Shown: positions 7,867 through 16,175, counted from the first letter of the stretch. The stretch: 64,000 nucleotides of DNA from Massiliimalia sp050943535 (GCA_050943535.1 JBMNPJ010000002.1:1-64000); one strand, 5' to 3'. Notes: generated by a model not told the origin, from the letters alone. Made by a program: numbers and translations.

Positions 7867-7880
7867 GGTAATATATTACC
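7867..7880. promoter_or_regulatory. Perfect 14-bp palindrome, candidate operator
   Basis: GGTAATATATTACC is a perfect palindrome. It lies 70 bases before the PocR-AraC start, in the divergent gap between regulator and activator gene. The position suits an operator, but AraC-type proteins usually bind direct repeats, so the cognate protein is unknown. Confidence 0.4.
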
Positions 7881-7949
7881 AAAAAACGCAAATTTGTCAT
7901 ATATTTTCTTTTAAGATCTAAGTAAAATAATTGCTGTAAGGTGAACCGA

Positions 7950-9167
7950 ATGGAACAAACAATGATTGAAAAATTAATACAATATGGAACACATTTAGGA
8001 TGTCTTTTGGATACAAGCTGCCGTATTGTAGATATTCAAAACCATTGCTTTGCTTCCGAGCCGTTAGGAAAATCAGACTTTTTTGGAGAGTATTGCTGCA
8101 ACAAGCACTGCACTCAGCTGCACACTTACCTGTACGGATGTCATGAAGCATATCGCTGGAATGGAAAATATATTTTCTACTGTCCAGAAGGTTTTGTTTT
8201 CGTCGCATCTTCTGTAGCTGACAAAGACGGGGAATTATCCGGCGGTGTGGTGTTGGGACCAATGGTAATGGGTGAATTGGATGATACCTTAAGCCAGTAC
8301 CAGTGTCCTGAAATGCGCAGCCGTGTCTCTCAATTGCCTAATTTTTCCACGGAAAAGGTGAATCATATTGCTGAAGTGATGGCAGCAGCTACCACAGGCG
8401 TTTGCGGTTTTTCCCGCAGCCTTATGGGCGGCATTGCTTTTAAGCAGGAGAAATTTTTACAGGATTTATATGATTTGCAGCATAAGGATGCGTTGCCTTA
8501 TTCCGATGTTTATCCCATTGAAACGGAAAAGAAACTGCAGGCAGTGATCTATAACGGGGATAAAAACGGAGCACAGGCGCTTTTGAATGATCTGCTGGGG
8601 CAGATTTATCTGATTTCCAAATTTGATGTAGAAATCATTAAAATCCGTATGATTGAACTGCTGTCTGTAATGTCTCGGGCTACCATTGACGCTGGTGCAG
8701 ATTCCAATGAGATCATTTGGTTTAATACCAGCTGTATCCAGGAAATGCAGAAATGTTCTTCTATTGAAGAAGTCAGCGTTTGGATTACCAGTATCATGCA
8801 GAGATTTATCAATTATTCTTTTGATTTTTCTGCGGTAAAACATTCTGATACGGTGTACAAAGTAATCGAGTATATTCGGCGAAATTATTTTCAGAAGATT
8901 ACGCTGGATGATATTGCACGGTATGTCCATTTCAGCAAAACTTATCTTAGTCGCATTTTTAAAGAAGAGACCGGCGAAAATATTTCTTCTTACATCAATA
9001 AGGTACGCATTGAAAAAGCAAAAATGCTGCTCAGTGACAAAAGTATCAGTTTAGTTGATGTGGCTAATTTAACTGGTTTTGAAGATCAGAGTTATTTTAC
9101 GAAGGTGTTCAAACTCATCACCGGCATCTCTCCGAAAAAATTTAAAGAAAGCCGCAGTAAAATCTGA
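7950..9167 (+). CDS. AraC-family regulator with PocR sensory domain
   Basis: This 405-residue transcription factor has a PocR-type ligand-binding domain over roughly residues 5-170 (Cys-rich CCNKHC and GGVVLGPMVMGE), a helical middle and a C-terminal AraC double helix-turn-helix (about 310-405; FSKTYLSRIFKEETGENISSYI, GFEDQSYFTKVFK). PocR domains are known to sense small organic molecules in corrinoid and propanediol systems. The gene lies 25 bases ahead of the corrinoid protein and divergent from its activator, so it likely induces this locus with its substrate. The start is ATG at 7950 because AAGGTG is seven bases upstream; the in-frame GTG at 7941 overlaps that site. Confidence 0.88.
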   Translation: MEQTMIEKLIQYGTHLGCLLDTSCRIVDIQNHCFASEPLGKSDFFGEYCCNKHCTQLHTYLYGCHEAYRWNGKYIFYCPEGFVFVASSVADKDGELSGGVVLGPMVMGELDDTLSQYQCPEMRSRVSQLPNFSTEKVNHIAEVMAAATTGVCGFSRSLMGGIAFKQEKFLQDLYDLQHKDALPYSDVYPIETEKKLQAVIYNGDKNGAQALLNDLLGQIYLISKFDVEIIKIRMIELLSVMSRATIDAGADSNEIIWFNTSCIQEMQKCSSIEEVSVWITSIMQRFINYSFDFSAVKHSDTVYKVIEYIRRNYFQKITLDDIARYVHFSKTYLSRIFKEETGENISSYINKVRIEKAKMLLSDKSISLVDVANLTGFEDQSYFTKVFKLITGISPKKFKESRSKI

Positions 9168-9192
9168 GGCAGAATTTAGGAGGAAATGAAAG

Positions 9193-9840
9193 ATGGAAAA
9201 AACAGAATTATTGGAACAGATTAGCACACTGCTGCAAAAAGGTCGTATGCCAAAAGTAAAAGAACTGGTAAAACAGGCTCTGGACGAAGGCATTGACGCA
9301 GGTGAAATTTTGGAACAGGGCTTGCTGTCCGGTATGAACGTAATCGGTGAAAAATTTAAAAACAACGAAGTATTCGTTCCAGAAGTTCTGATTGCTGCTC
9401 GTGCTATGAACGGCGGTATGGAAATTCTGAAACCATATCTGATTCAGGCTGGTGTTGAAACCAAAGGTACTGTTGTTATCGGCACAATCAAAGGTGACTT
9501 GCATGACATCGGTAAAAACCTGGTTAAAATGATGATGGAAGGTAAAGGCCTGCAGGTTATCGACCTGGGTGTTGACGTTGCTCCAGAACAGTATGTTGCT
9601 GCTGCAAAAGAACACAATGCAAACATCATCGCTTGCTCTGCTCTGCTGACCACTACTATGAGCGAAATGAAAAACGTAGTAGACCTGGTAAAAGCTGACG
9701 CTGACCTGGCTGGCAAAGTAAAAGTTATGATTGGTGGCGCTCCTGTTACCCAGTCTTTCTGTGATTCTATTGGCGCAGATGCTTATACTCCAGACGCTGC
9801 AAGCGCTTCTGACGTTGCTTTGAATTTCTGCATCGCTTAA
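9193..9840 (+). CDS. Methyltransferase corrinoid protein (MtaC/MttC/MtbC family)
   Basis: The 215-residue protein has the two-domain layout of methyl-carrying corrinoid proteins. A helical cap covers residues 1-90, and a Rossmann-like B12 domain follows with the signature GDLHDIGKN, in which His104 is the lower cobalt ligand, and later LLTTTM and GGAPV. It should carry methyl groups from a substrate methyltransferase to tetrahydrofolate. A strong AGGAGG site precedes the ATG. Codon choice is strikingly biased (GGT, GCT, GTT, CTG, GAC, AAC) compared with its neighbours, which suggests very high expression. No substrate-specific methyltransferase gene is present in the window, which is unusual. 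It shares a transcript with the PocR-AraC gene or has its own promoter. Confidence 0.92.
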   Translation: MEKTELLEQISTLLQKGRMPKVKELVKQALDEGIDAGEILEQGLLSGMNVIGEKFKNNEVFVPEVLIAARAMNGGMEILKPYLIQAGVETKGTVVIGTIKGDLHDIGKNLVKMMMEGKGLQVIDLGVDVAPEQYVAAAKEHNANIIACSALLTTTMSEMKNVVDLVKADADLAGKVKVMIGGAPVTQSFCDSIGADAYTPDAASASDVALNFCIA

Positions 9841-9864
9841 ACCGAATTGAGAGAAGATTAATAT

Positions 9865-9897
9865 AAAAAGCAGTGGATTTTATTCCACTGCTTTTTT
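9865..9897. terminator. Terminator between convergent corrinoid and AraC genes
   Basis: The stem AAAAAGCAGTGG/CCACTGCTTTTTT has runs of A and T on opposite sides. It can therefore serve the rightward corrinoid gene and the leftward AraC gene. Confidence 0.9.
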
Positions 9898-9931
9898 GTT
9901 TTGTTTTATAAAGTAAACACAGATGACAGCG

Positions 9932-10747
9932 TCAGCGTTCTCGTTCCTGTTCTGACGGATTGCATCCAAAATATCGCCGGTAGGTTTTGGAAAAGTAAGA
10001 GAGATTTTGAAAACCGCTTTGTTCTGCACTTTCGCTTACATTGCAGCTGCCGGAAATCAGCAGACTGTGAGCATGACTGCACCGGATTAAATTGAGATAA
10101 TCGATGACAGTACGTCCGGTAATTTCTTTAAAAGTGCGGCAAAAATAATATTTGCTGAATCCAATGGCAGCGCTGATGGAGTCAATGCTCAGGGGCTGAT
10201 CGTAGTATTTTTGAATATAGGAAACAGCGGATTTTACCATACTAAGACGCCGATCTTGGGGGAACGGTCCGGAAATTGGCTGGGAAAAATGGCGGCAAAG
10301 TTGTGCCCCCATGGACAGCACCGCAGATTTTACAGCAGTTTTATAATAGGGCAATTTTTGATTCATCTCTCTGCAGATGATTTCAAATTGCTGCCGGATC
10401 ACCGGGTCGTCTAATTGAAACTGAAAAGACACATCACTGATGGGAATGCCCTGTTGTTCCAAATAGTTTTGTCCCACAATCAAGCAATAATAGGAGCAGG
10501 AGTCATCCACCGCCTGAATCGAGTGAAGACTGGTGCAGTTAATCACGGCAATTTGCCCAGGAGTGAACAGCTGACGCTGGTGGTCGGAGCTGATTTGAGC
10601 AGAACCTTCTGCTAAATAAAGAAGCTCCAAATCGTTTTGCCAATGGATCATAAAATCTTCGGTTTTCTTTAAATGGTCAAAGTGAAAAATGACGGGAAAA
10701 GCGGCGTCGCTAAACTGAATATTTTCATAGGAAGTTTGTCGATTCAA
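9932..10747 (-). CDS. AraC-family transcriptional regulator (cupin sensor)
   Basis: This protein of about 271 residues has an N-terminal cupin-like sensor domain (ELLYLAEGSAQI, FTPGQIAVI) and a C-terminal AraC DNA-binding domain of two helix-turn-helices (IGFSKYYFCRTFKEITGRTV, SGFQNLSYFSKTYRRYFG). It is divergent from the three-gene sugar dehydrogenase/isomerase operon starting at 10891 and is its natural local regulator. No ATG is available. The TTG at 10747 has AGAAGG seven bases upstream and is my choice; another TTG at 10774 would add nine residues but lacks a ribosome binding site. Confidence 0.85.
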   Translation of the reverse strand: MNRQTSYENIQFSDAAFPVIFHFDHLKKTEDFMIHWQNDLELLYLAEGSAQISSDHQRQLFTPGQIAVINCTSLHSIQAVDDSCSYYCLIVGQNYLEQQGIPISDVSFQFQLDDPVIRQQFEIICREMNQKLPYYKTAVKSAVLSMGAQLCRHFSQPISGPFPQDRRLSMVKSAVSYIQKYYDQPLSIDSISAAIGFSKYYFCRTFKEITGRTVIDYLNLIRCSHAHSLLISGSCNVSESAEQSGFQNLSYFSKTYRRYFGCNPSEQERER

Positions 10748-10804
10748 CAGAAGACCTTCTTTCAAAAAAAGCAAGATAGTGTTAATTTAGGGCAAGTTCT
10801 TTCC

Positions 10805-10834
10805 TTTACTTTAAATTCATGCCCATTATATAAT
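10805..10834 (+). promoter_or_regulatory. Putative promoter of the sugar isomerase/dehydrogenase operon
   Basis: TTTACT and TATAAT (10829-10834) are 18 bases apart and about 57 bases before the first gene. The divergent position opposite the AraC gene suits regulated expression. Confidence 0.55.
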
Positions 10835-10854
10835 AGACTTATGAAATTTGTCAA

Positions 10855-10876
10855 TCAGTTGATTTGACACAACTGA
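10855..10876. promoter_or_regulatory. Inverted repeat just downstream of the promoter, candidate operator
   Basis: TCAGTTG (10855-10861) and CAACTGA (10870-10876) form a perfect inverted repeat with an eight-base spacer. It lies between the promoter and the ribosome binding site of the 10891 gene, where a bound protein would block transcription. Confidence 0.4.
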
Positions 10877-10890
10877 AAGGAGTATGAGTT

Positions 10891-11733
10891 ATGTACGATT
10901 TTTCTATTGGAGTTATGTTGGAATCTTTTCGCACCGATATCCCAACAGCACTGAAAAAAGCGTCCGCTGTAGGCGCTCAGGGTATCCAGGTTTATGCTAC
11001 CAGAGGAGATTTATCTCCGGCGTCTATGACAAAAGAAAAACGCCGTGAATTTTTAAAAATGGTTAAGGATAACGGACTGGTTATTTCTGCTCTTTGCGGA
11101 GATTTGGGTCATGGATTCGGCGATGCTTCTAAAAATCCTCAGCTTTTGGAAGAATCCAAACGGATTTTGGATTTGGCAAAAGATTTGGAAACCAATATTG
11201 TGACAACTCATATTGGCGTAGTGCCGTCTGATGAAACACATCCCCGCTATGGTGTAATGCAGCAGGCATGTTTTGATTTAGCCCAGTATGCGGATTCTTT
11301 GGATGCTCATTTTGCCATTGAAACCGGACCGGAAACAGCGGCTACTTTAAAACACTTTTTGGATGCGCTCCATTCTACAGGGGTAGCAGTCAATCTTGAC
11401 CCGGCAAATCTGGTTATGGTAACAGAGGATGACCCAGTACAGGCAGTGTATACTTTGAAAGACTACATTGTACATACCCATGCTAAAGATGGACGCCGCA
11501 ATTTTTATCGGGATCCAGAAATTATCTATGGTTTAGTAGAAGCAGAAATGCTGGAAAGCGAATCCTTTATTGAACTGCCTTTGGGAGAAGGAAAGGTTCC
11601 GTTCCCAGAATACCTGAAAGCACTGGATGATATCGGTTACCACGGATTTTTGACCATTGAACGGGAAGTTGGGGAAAATCCAGATGCCGATATCCAAAAA
11701 GCGGCAGATTATTTAAGACAGTTAATGAAATAA
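10891..11733 (+). CDS. Sugar phosphate isomerase/epimerase family TIM-barrel protein
   Basis: This 280-residue protein belongs to the AP-endonuclease-2-type TIM-barrel family. That family includes xylose isomerase-like epimerases, IolE/IolI-type inositol enzymes and lyases of oxidised glycosides. Visible metal-site candidates are THIGV, AIETGPE, NLDPANL, HTHAKDG and the late LTIEREVG, matching the usual Glu-Asp-His-Glu metal set. AAAGGAG precedes the ATG. It opens a tight operon with a Gfo/Idh/MocA dehydrogenase (28 bases downstream) and a second barrel of the same superfamily, so the three probably act in sequence on one sugar or cyclitol. The substrate cannot be read from sequence. Confidence 0.85.
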   Translation: MYDFSIGVMLESFRTDIPTALKKASAVGAQGIQVYATRGDLSPASMTKEKRREFLKMVKDNGLVISALCGDLGHGFGDASKNPQLLEESKRILDLAKDLETNIVTTHIGVVPSDETHPRYGVMQQACFDLAQYADSLDAHFAIETGPETAATLKHFLDALHSTGVAVNLDPANLVMVTEDDPVQAVYTLKDYIVHTHAKDGRRNFYRDPEIIYGLVEAEMLESESFIELPLGEGKVPFPEYLKALDDIGYHGFLTIEREVGENPDADIQKAADYLRQLMK

Positions 11734-11761
11734 TCAGAAGATAGAAAAGAGGAATCATCAA

Positions 11762-12829
11762 ATGGAACGAAAATTAAAAGTGGGAATTATCGGAACCGGT
11801 AATATTTCTGAAAGCCATATCCATGGGTATTTAAATAACCCCAATGTAGAATTGTACGCTTTTTGTGATATTCGGGAAGAACGTCTGAAAGAAATGGGCG
11901 AAAAATACGGAGTTACCCGTTTGTATACTGATAAAGACGTGATGCTTAAAGAGCTGCCGGAACTGGACGCTGTCAGCGTTTGCACCTGGAACAGCCAGCA
12001 CGCTCCCTGCACCATTGCCGCATTGAAAGCGGGCAAGCATGTTTTGTGTGAAAAACCAATGGCTACTTCCGCAGCAGAAGCAGAAGAAATGAAAAAAGCC
12101 GCAGAAGAAAGCGGAAAACTGTTGATGGTTGGATTTGTACGCCGGTATGGCAATGACTGCGCAATTTTAAAAGATTTCATCAGCAATGATTACTTTGGTG
12201 AACTGTATTATGCCAAAGCGACCTATCTGCGCCGCAACGGTAGCCCTGGTGGATGGTTTGGGGACAAACGGATGTCCGCAGGAGGACCGCTGATTGACCT
12301 GGGCGTTCATGTAATCGACTTGACCCGGTATCTGCTGGGGAACCCAAAACCGGTGTCTGTATACGGTGCAACCTTCCATAAGCTGGGTGACCGCCGGGAA
12401 TTGAAGGATAAAAAAGGATACACAGCTTCTTCTGCTACCGGTAAGGAAGAATTTAATGTAGAAGATTTGGCTACCGCTATGATTCGCTATGACAATGGCG
12501 CAGTTGTTTCTGTGGAAGCTTCTTTCTCCTTGAACATTGAAAAGGATGAAGGAAAAATTGAACTGTTTGGTACCAAAGCCGGGGCAAAATTGGATCCTGA
12601 ACTTTCCATGTACAGTGTGCAGAATGGGTACATGAGCAATGTACAGCTGTGCACCCCGACAGCACTGAGTTTTGAAGGATTATTCGAAGGGGAAATTGAC
12701 CATTATGTAGACTGTCTGATCAATGGAACTGCCTGCAAATCTCCTGCAGAAGATGGAATTACTTTGATGAAGATTTTGGATGCGATCTATGAATCAGCCG
12801 AAACCGGTCATGAAGTTATCATTGCCTGA
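11762..12829 (+). CDS. Gfo/Idh/MocA family NAD(P)-dependent oxidoreductase
   Basis: The 355-residue protein has an N-terminal Rossmann fold (VGIIGTGNISESHIHGY) and the family's catalytic EKP motif (HVLCEKPMA, near residue 100). Its C-terminal alpha/beta domain carries GGPLIDLGVHVIDL, where the conserved Asp and His are typical catalytic residues. Members oxidise sugars, cyclitols or glycosides, often at C3, with bound or exchanging NAD. It sits between two TIM-barrel isomerase genes in one operon, the arrangement found in inositol-like pathways and in oxidative cleavage of glycosides through 3-keto intermediates. Start and spacing (AGAGGAATCATCAA before ATG) are normal. Confidence 0.9.
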   Translation: MERKLKVGIIGTGNISESHIHGYLNNPNVELYAFCDIREERLKEMGEKYGVTRLYTDKDVMLKELPELDAVSVCTWNSQHAPCTIAALKAGKHVLCEKPMATSAAEAEEMKKAAEESGKLLMVGFVRRYGNDCAILKDFISNDYFGELYYAKATYLRRNGSPGGWFGDKRMSAGGPLIDLGVHVIDLTRYLLGNPKPVSVYGATFHKLGDRRELKDKKGYTASSATGKEEFNVEDLATAMIRYDNGAVVSVEASFSLNIEKDEGKIELFGTKAGAKLDPELSMYSVQNGYMSNVQLCTPTALSFEGLFEGEIDHYVDCLINGTACKSPAEDGITLMKILDAIYESAETGHEVIIA

Positions 12830-12842
12830 GAGGAGCAGAAGA

Positions 12843-13709
12843 ATGAAAATTGCAGTAAGTTCTTATAGTTTTCAGCAGTACTTAAAAGACGGGCGGCTCA
12901 CACAGTTTGACTGTGTCGCCAAAGCCAAAGAAATGGGCTTTGATGCCATTGAGTTTACAGATCTGGAACCTCCTCAAGGAGTTACCGAAGAAGACTATGC
13001 AAAACAGATTCGTCAGGAATGTGAGCGGGTTGGTTTGGTTGTTTCCAACTATACGGTTCATGCAGACTTTTTAGCCAATGATCCGGCAGAAGAAGCACAG
13101 CGGCTGATGAAAAAGGTAGATGTTGCCGAGATTTTGGGCAGCACCAGCATGCGTCATGATGCTGCATGGGGCTTTGGCGATCATCGGGATGGTCAGGGAC
13201 TGGAAAATGTTCTGGACCGTTTGGCAGATGGCTGCCGCATGGTAACAGAATATGCGGCGGGCAAAGGAATCCGCACCATGGTGGAAAATCATGGATTCTT
13301 TTTGCAGGATGCGGATCGGGTAGAACGGCTTATCAATCGGGTAAACCATCCGAATTTTGGCTGGCTGTGCGATATGGGAAATTTCCTTTGTGCGGATCAG
13401 GATCCGACACAGTCCTGCGGAAAAGCGGCACCTTATGTGTTTTATGCTCATGCCAAAGATTTTATTGTAAAAAGCGGTAATGAACCAAATCCAGGCGAAG
13501 GATTCTTTGCTTCCCGTGCCGGAAATTATCTGCGCGGAACCATTGTAGGTCACGGTGCAGTGCCAGTAAAACAGTGCCTGAGTATCCTCAAAAGAGAAGG
13601 GTATGACGGTTATCTGGGACTGGAATTTGAAGGCATTGAAGATTGTCTCATGGGAATCCGGATTGGGCTGGATAACCTGAAACGTTTTTTGAAAGAACTG
13701 GAACAGTAA
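12843..13709 (+). CDS. Sugar phosphate isomerase/epimerase family TIM-barrel protein
   Basis: This 288-residue barrel is the third gene of the operon and starts 13 bases after the dehydrogenase stop. The ATG at 12843 is preferred because GAGGAG lies just ahead; a longer frame reaching into the upstream gene has no such support. Conserved segments include MGFDAIEFTD, MVENHGFF, LCDMGNF, YAHAKDF and YLGLEFEG, consistent with the Glu/Asp/His/Glu metal site of xylose isomerase-like enzymes. It is not a close copy of the first barrel in the operon, so the two are likely to catalyse different steps. A strong terminator follows. Confidence 0.86.
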   Translation: MKIAVSSYSFQQYLKDGRLTQFDCVAKAKEMGFDAIEFTDLEPPQGVTEEDYAKQIRQECERVGLVVSNYTVHADFLANDPAEEAQRLMKKVDVAEILGSTSMRHDAAWGFGDHRDGQGLENVLDRLADGCRMVTEYAAGKGIRTMVENHGFFLQDADRVERLINRVNHPNFGWLCDMGNFLCADQDPTQSCGKAAPYVFYAHAKDFIVKSGNEPNPGEGFFASRAGNYLRGTIVGHGAVPVKQCLSILKREGYDGYLGLEFEGIEDCLMGIRIGLDNLKRFLKELEQ

Positions 13710-13712
13710 CAT

Positions 13713-13757
13713 AAAAAACCGGTTTCCGTCAATTGAACGGAAACCGGTTTTGTTTTT
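13713..13757. terminator. Terminator behind the sugar operon
   Basis: A 15-pair stem (AAAACCGGTTTCCGT with its complement) is followed by TGTTTTTG. Its A-rich left flank lets it also serve the leftward gene ending at 13769. Confidence 0.92.
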
Positions 13758-13768
13758 GAGAGTATTCT

Positions 13769-14599
13769 TTAATTTGTCAGAAAACTGAAAACACTCAAAA
13801 TACCGTATAGTACAGGCTGATGAATGAGATAAATGATCATGGAATGTTTTCCTAAAAAAGCAAAAGGCTGAATTTGAACTTTGGCACCAGATCTTAAAAG
13901 GGAAGAGTCGGCCAGCAGTTTATGGAGAAAGTATCCTGTGATAAAAAGAAACATCCAGGGGAATACCGAAAAGTAATCGGTAGAACGAAACGCCGGATCG
14001 GGAAATCCCAAAAATGTGGCAATCATTCCTTGGTACCAGTATTTCGGCAGGAATAAGGAGGCAAAGTCAAAACCTAAAAACCCCTGATTAACAGATTTTG
14101 TAAGGAGAAACAATACAAAGAATCCCACGGTACCCCATAAGGCGGAAATTTGCTTCAATATGGGATGGAGTCCTGTCATAATCAACATGCAAAACCCGAT
14201 TAATGTGAGAACGCCGAACAAAATTTGATTTTCCGGCATGATCAGCCATGTTGCAACGCTGACCAAAATTCCGGCTCCTGATACAATCAATCCCCGTTTG
14301 ACAGGGTGCTTGCTGTAGCTCCAGCAAAATCCGGATAACAAAATAAACACCCAACAAATACTTTGCTGCCAAACGTAAGCAAAATCAGAAGAAAACCACT
14401 GCCAGTCCTGATGAAGAAGATACACACAGTCCCAAACGCCGTGATAAAGGATCATACTCACCATGGTAATTCCTCGTATTACATCCAAAATCCCGTTACG
14501 GTTTCTAGGAATTGTGTTAGAAGGCGATTTTGGCAGTGAAACGATTGAGGAAGATGAAGATTGTGTGGGGGCTAACAGGGTAGAATTCATGGAGTTCAC
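13769..14599 (-). CDS. Membrane acyltransferase-like protein (DUF1624/HGSNAT-type)
   Basis: The 276-residue integral membrane protein has a polar N-terminus of about 35 residues. It then has DVIRGITMVSMILYHGVWD, the hallmark of the DUF1624 (heparan-alpha-glucosaminide N-acetyltransferase catalytic-like) family, and about seven more hydrophobic segments, ending with GKHSMIIYLIHQPVLY, as in many membrane acyltransferases. The family is thought to move acyl groups across or onto surface glycans, but the substrate here is unknown. It is transcribed alone, leftward, between the sugar operon and the MATE exporter. Confidence 0.8.
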   Translation of the reverse strand: MNSMNSTLLAPTQSSSSSIVSLPKSPSNTIPRNRNGILDVIRGITMVSMILYHGVWDCVYLLHQDWQWFSSDFAYVWQQSICWVFILLSGFCWSYSKHPVKRGLIVSGAGILVSVATWLIMPENQILFGVLTLIGFCMLIMTGLHPILKQISALWGTVGFFVLFLLTKSVNQGFLGFDFASLFLPKYWYQGMIATFLGFPDPAFRSTDYFSVFPWMFLFITGYFLHKLLADSSLLRSGAKVQIQPFAFLGKHSMIIYLIHQPVLYGILSVFSFLTN

Positions 14600-14708
14600 T
14601 CCTTAAAACAACAGGATTCGACAAAATAATTGTACTCTTTCATTATACACAAGGCAATCAAAAAGTAAATAATAAAATCCTGAGAAGGGTATCTCTTTCA
14701 AACAGAAG

Positions 14709-16064
14709 TTATGATGCTTGGGAAGAGGAATGATCCTTTTTCAGTTCCTGGTGGAAACTGATGAAATAGAAAAATACAGCGATGCCAGCGGTAATCAAAT
14801 CGGAGATTGCCTGTGCGGCAATGATTCCATCATATCCGAAGAACTTTGTGGATAGGAATAAGACCAAGAAAAAGATAACCCCTTGACGGCTGATAGAAAG
14901 CAAAAAGGAAATCAACATTTTTCCAGAAGACTGACACCAGATCATAATGATTTGTACCAGGGCGACAAAAATCATACTGATCACCTGTAAACGGAGCATA
15001 GGAATTCCCTGTTCGATGACATTGGTATCAGAAAGAAACAGAGGGATTAAAACTGGAGCCAGAACAAAAATTCCTATGGTCAGCAGGGCAGATAAGCCTC
15101 CGATAAACTGGAAATACAGTTTTAACAGGGCACGCAGCCGGGAGTAATCTTTGGCACCGTATAAATAACCAATCAAAGGTTGTCCTCCAAAAGAAAATCC
15201 GACCAGAAGAAGAATCGCAATAGAGCTTACCTTTAAAGCGATTCCCATAGCGGCAATCTTATCGTTTCCGTAAGGCAGCAATGCCTGGTTGACAAAGATA
15301 ATGCTGAGACTTTGCATTAAGTTAGTCAGTGCGGCGGGAATGCCGATTCCAAAAATTTGGCCTGCCTCTGCTCGGGAGATGGGAATTTTGCGAAGATTCA
15401 AAGAAATTTGAGAGCACTTTTTTAATACTGTGTAAATGTAATATCCATCAGTAAACAGGTATCCTGTGACAGTAGCGATAGCAGCTCCTTGAGCCCCTAA
15501 ATGAAATCCGCTGATTAAAATGGGGTCCAGAATAATATTGATGACAGCACCTCCAATGGAACCGATCATAGATTCTTTGGATAATCCAACGGAACGCAGC
15601 AGGTTGCAGTGAACAAAAGAAACAACCAGAAAAGGTGCGCCAATGGAAAGCCACAGATAATATTCACGAGCGTAGGAAAAAGATTGTTCATTGGCACCCA
15701 ACATGAGTAAAATAGGATTTTGAAACCCAATCATGATGATGGCGGCGATCAGCCCAGTAGCAAAAGCGCCGTAAAAACAAAAAGAGCTCACATGCTGAAT
15801 AGACTGCTGATTGCGCTGTCCCAAAAGGCGGGACATCAAGGAACATCCTCCCTGTCCAAAAATATTTCCGAACGCCATGAGCAGTGTAAAAACAGGTGCA
15901 CCTAATGAAACGCCTGCAACCAGATTGGTGTTTTGTGTTTGGGCAATAAAAAAAGTATCTGCCATATTGTAAATGATGCTTACGACCATGCTCAGTACTG
16001 TCGGCAAAGACAAGGTAAAGTACGCTTTTGGAATAGCCGTTTTTTCAAACAAAGTTCGATCCAT
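14709..16064 (-). CDS. MATE-family multidrug efflux transporter
   Basis: The 451-residue protein has the twelve hydrophobic segments of MATE antiporters, in two similar halves. It carries family motifs such as YNMADTFFIAQ early and GFSFGGQPLIGYLYGAK in the second half. It should export cationic drugs or metabolites in exchange for Na+ or H+. The start is ATG at 16064 (AAGGAG nine bases ahead) rather than the upstream 16100. It is divergent from a Crp/Fnr-type regulator. The shared gap holds a CRP-like palindrome and an extended -10 box (TGCTATAAT, minus strand), so the regulator probably controls this exporter. Confidence 0.9.
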   Translation of the reverse strand: MDRTLFEKTAIPKAYFTLSLPTVLSMVVSIIYNMADTFFIAQTQNTNLVAGVSLGAPVFTLLMAFGNIFGQGGCSLMSRLLGQRNQQSIQHVSSFCFYGAFATGLIAAIIMIGFQNPILLMLGANEQSFSYAREYYLWLSIGAPFLVVSFVHCNLLRSVGLSKESMIGSIGGAVINIILDPILISGFHLGAQGAAIATVTGYLFTDGYYIYTVLKKCSQISLNLRKIPISRAEAGQIFGIGIPAALTNLMQSLSIIFVNQALLPYGNDKIAAMGIALKVSSIAILLLVGFSFGGQPLIGYLYGAKDYSRLRALLKLYFQFIGGLSALLTIGIFVLAPVLIPLFLSDTNVIEQGIPMLRLQVISMIFVALVQIIMIWCQSSGKMLISFLLSISRQGVIFFLVLFLSTKFFGYDGIIAAQAISDLITAGIAVFFYFISFHQELKKDHSSSQAS

Positions 16065-16100
16065 AAATGTTTTCTCCTTTTTTGATTTTGTTCTGTTCAA

Positions 16101-16109
16101 ATTATAGCA
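16101..16109 (-). promoter_or_regulatory. Extended -10 promoter element of the MATE gene
   Basis: On the minus strand the gap reads TGCTATAAT, a perfect extended -10 box, 37 bases before the MATE start codon. No good -35 box is spaced to it. The CRP-like palindrome lies where a -35 would be, consistent with activator dependence or repression. Confidence 0.6.
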
Positions 16110-16116
16110 AATCTAT

Positions 16117-16145
16117 TTGACAATGTTTGTGTCATATGTCACAAT
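16117..16145 (+). promoter_or_regulatory. Promoter of the Crp/Fnr-type regulator gene
   Basis: A perfect TTGACA (16117-16122) is followed after 17 bases by the weak -10 box CACAAT. The CRP-like palindrome fills the spacer, which suggests that the regulator represses its own gene. Confidence 0.55.
16127..16144. promoter_or_regulatory. CRP-like operator palindrome
   Basis: TTGTGTCATATGTCACAA is symmetric in all but one position pair and fits the CRP consensus TGTGA-N6-TCACA at nine of ten positions. It lies in the gap between the MATE exporter and the Crp/Fnr-type gene and overlaps the promoter of the latter. Confidence 0.7.
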
Positions 16146-16175
16146 GAAGTAGAACGAAAAAAGGAGCTGTTTAAT

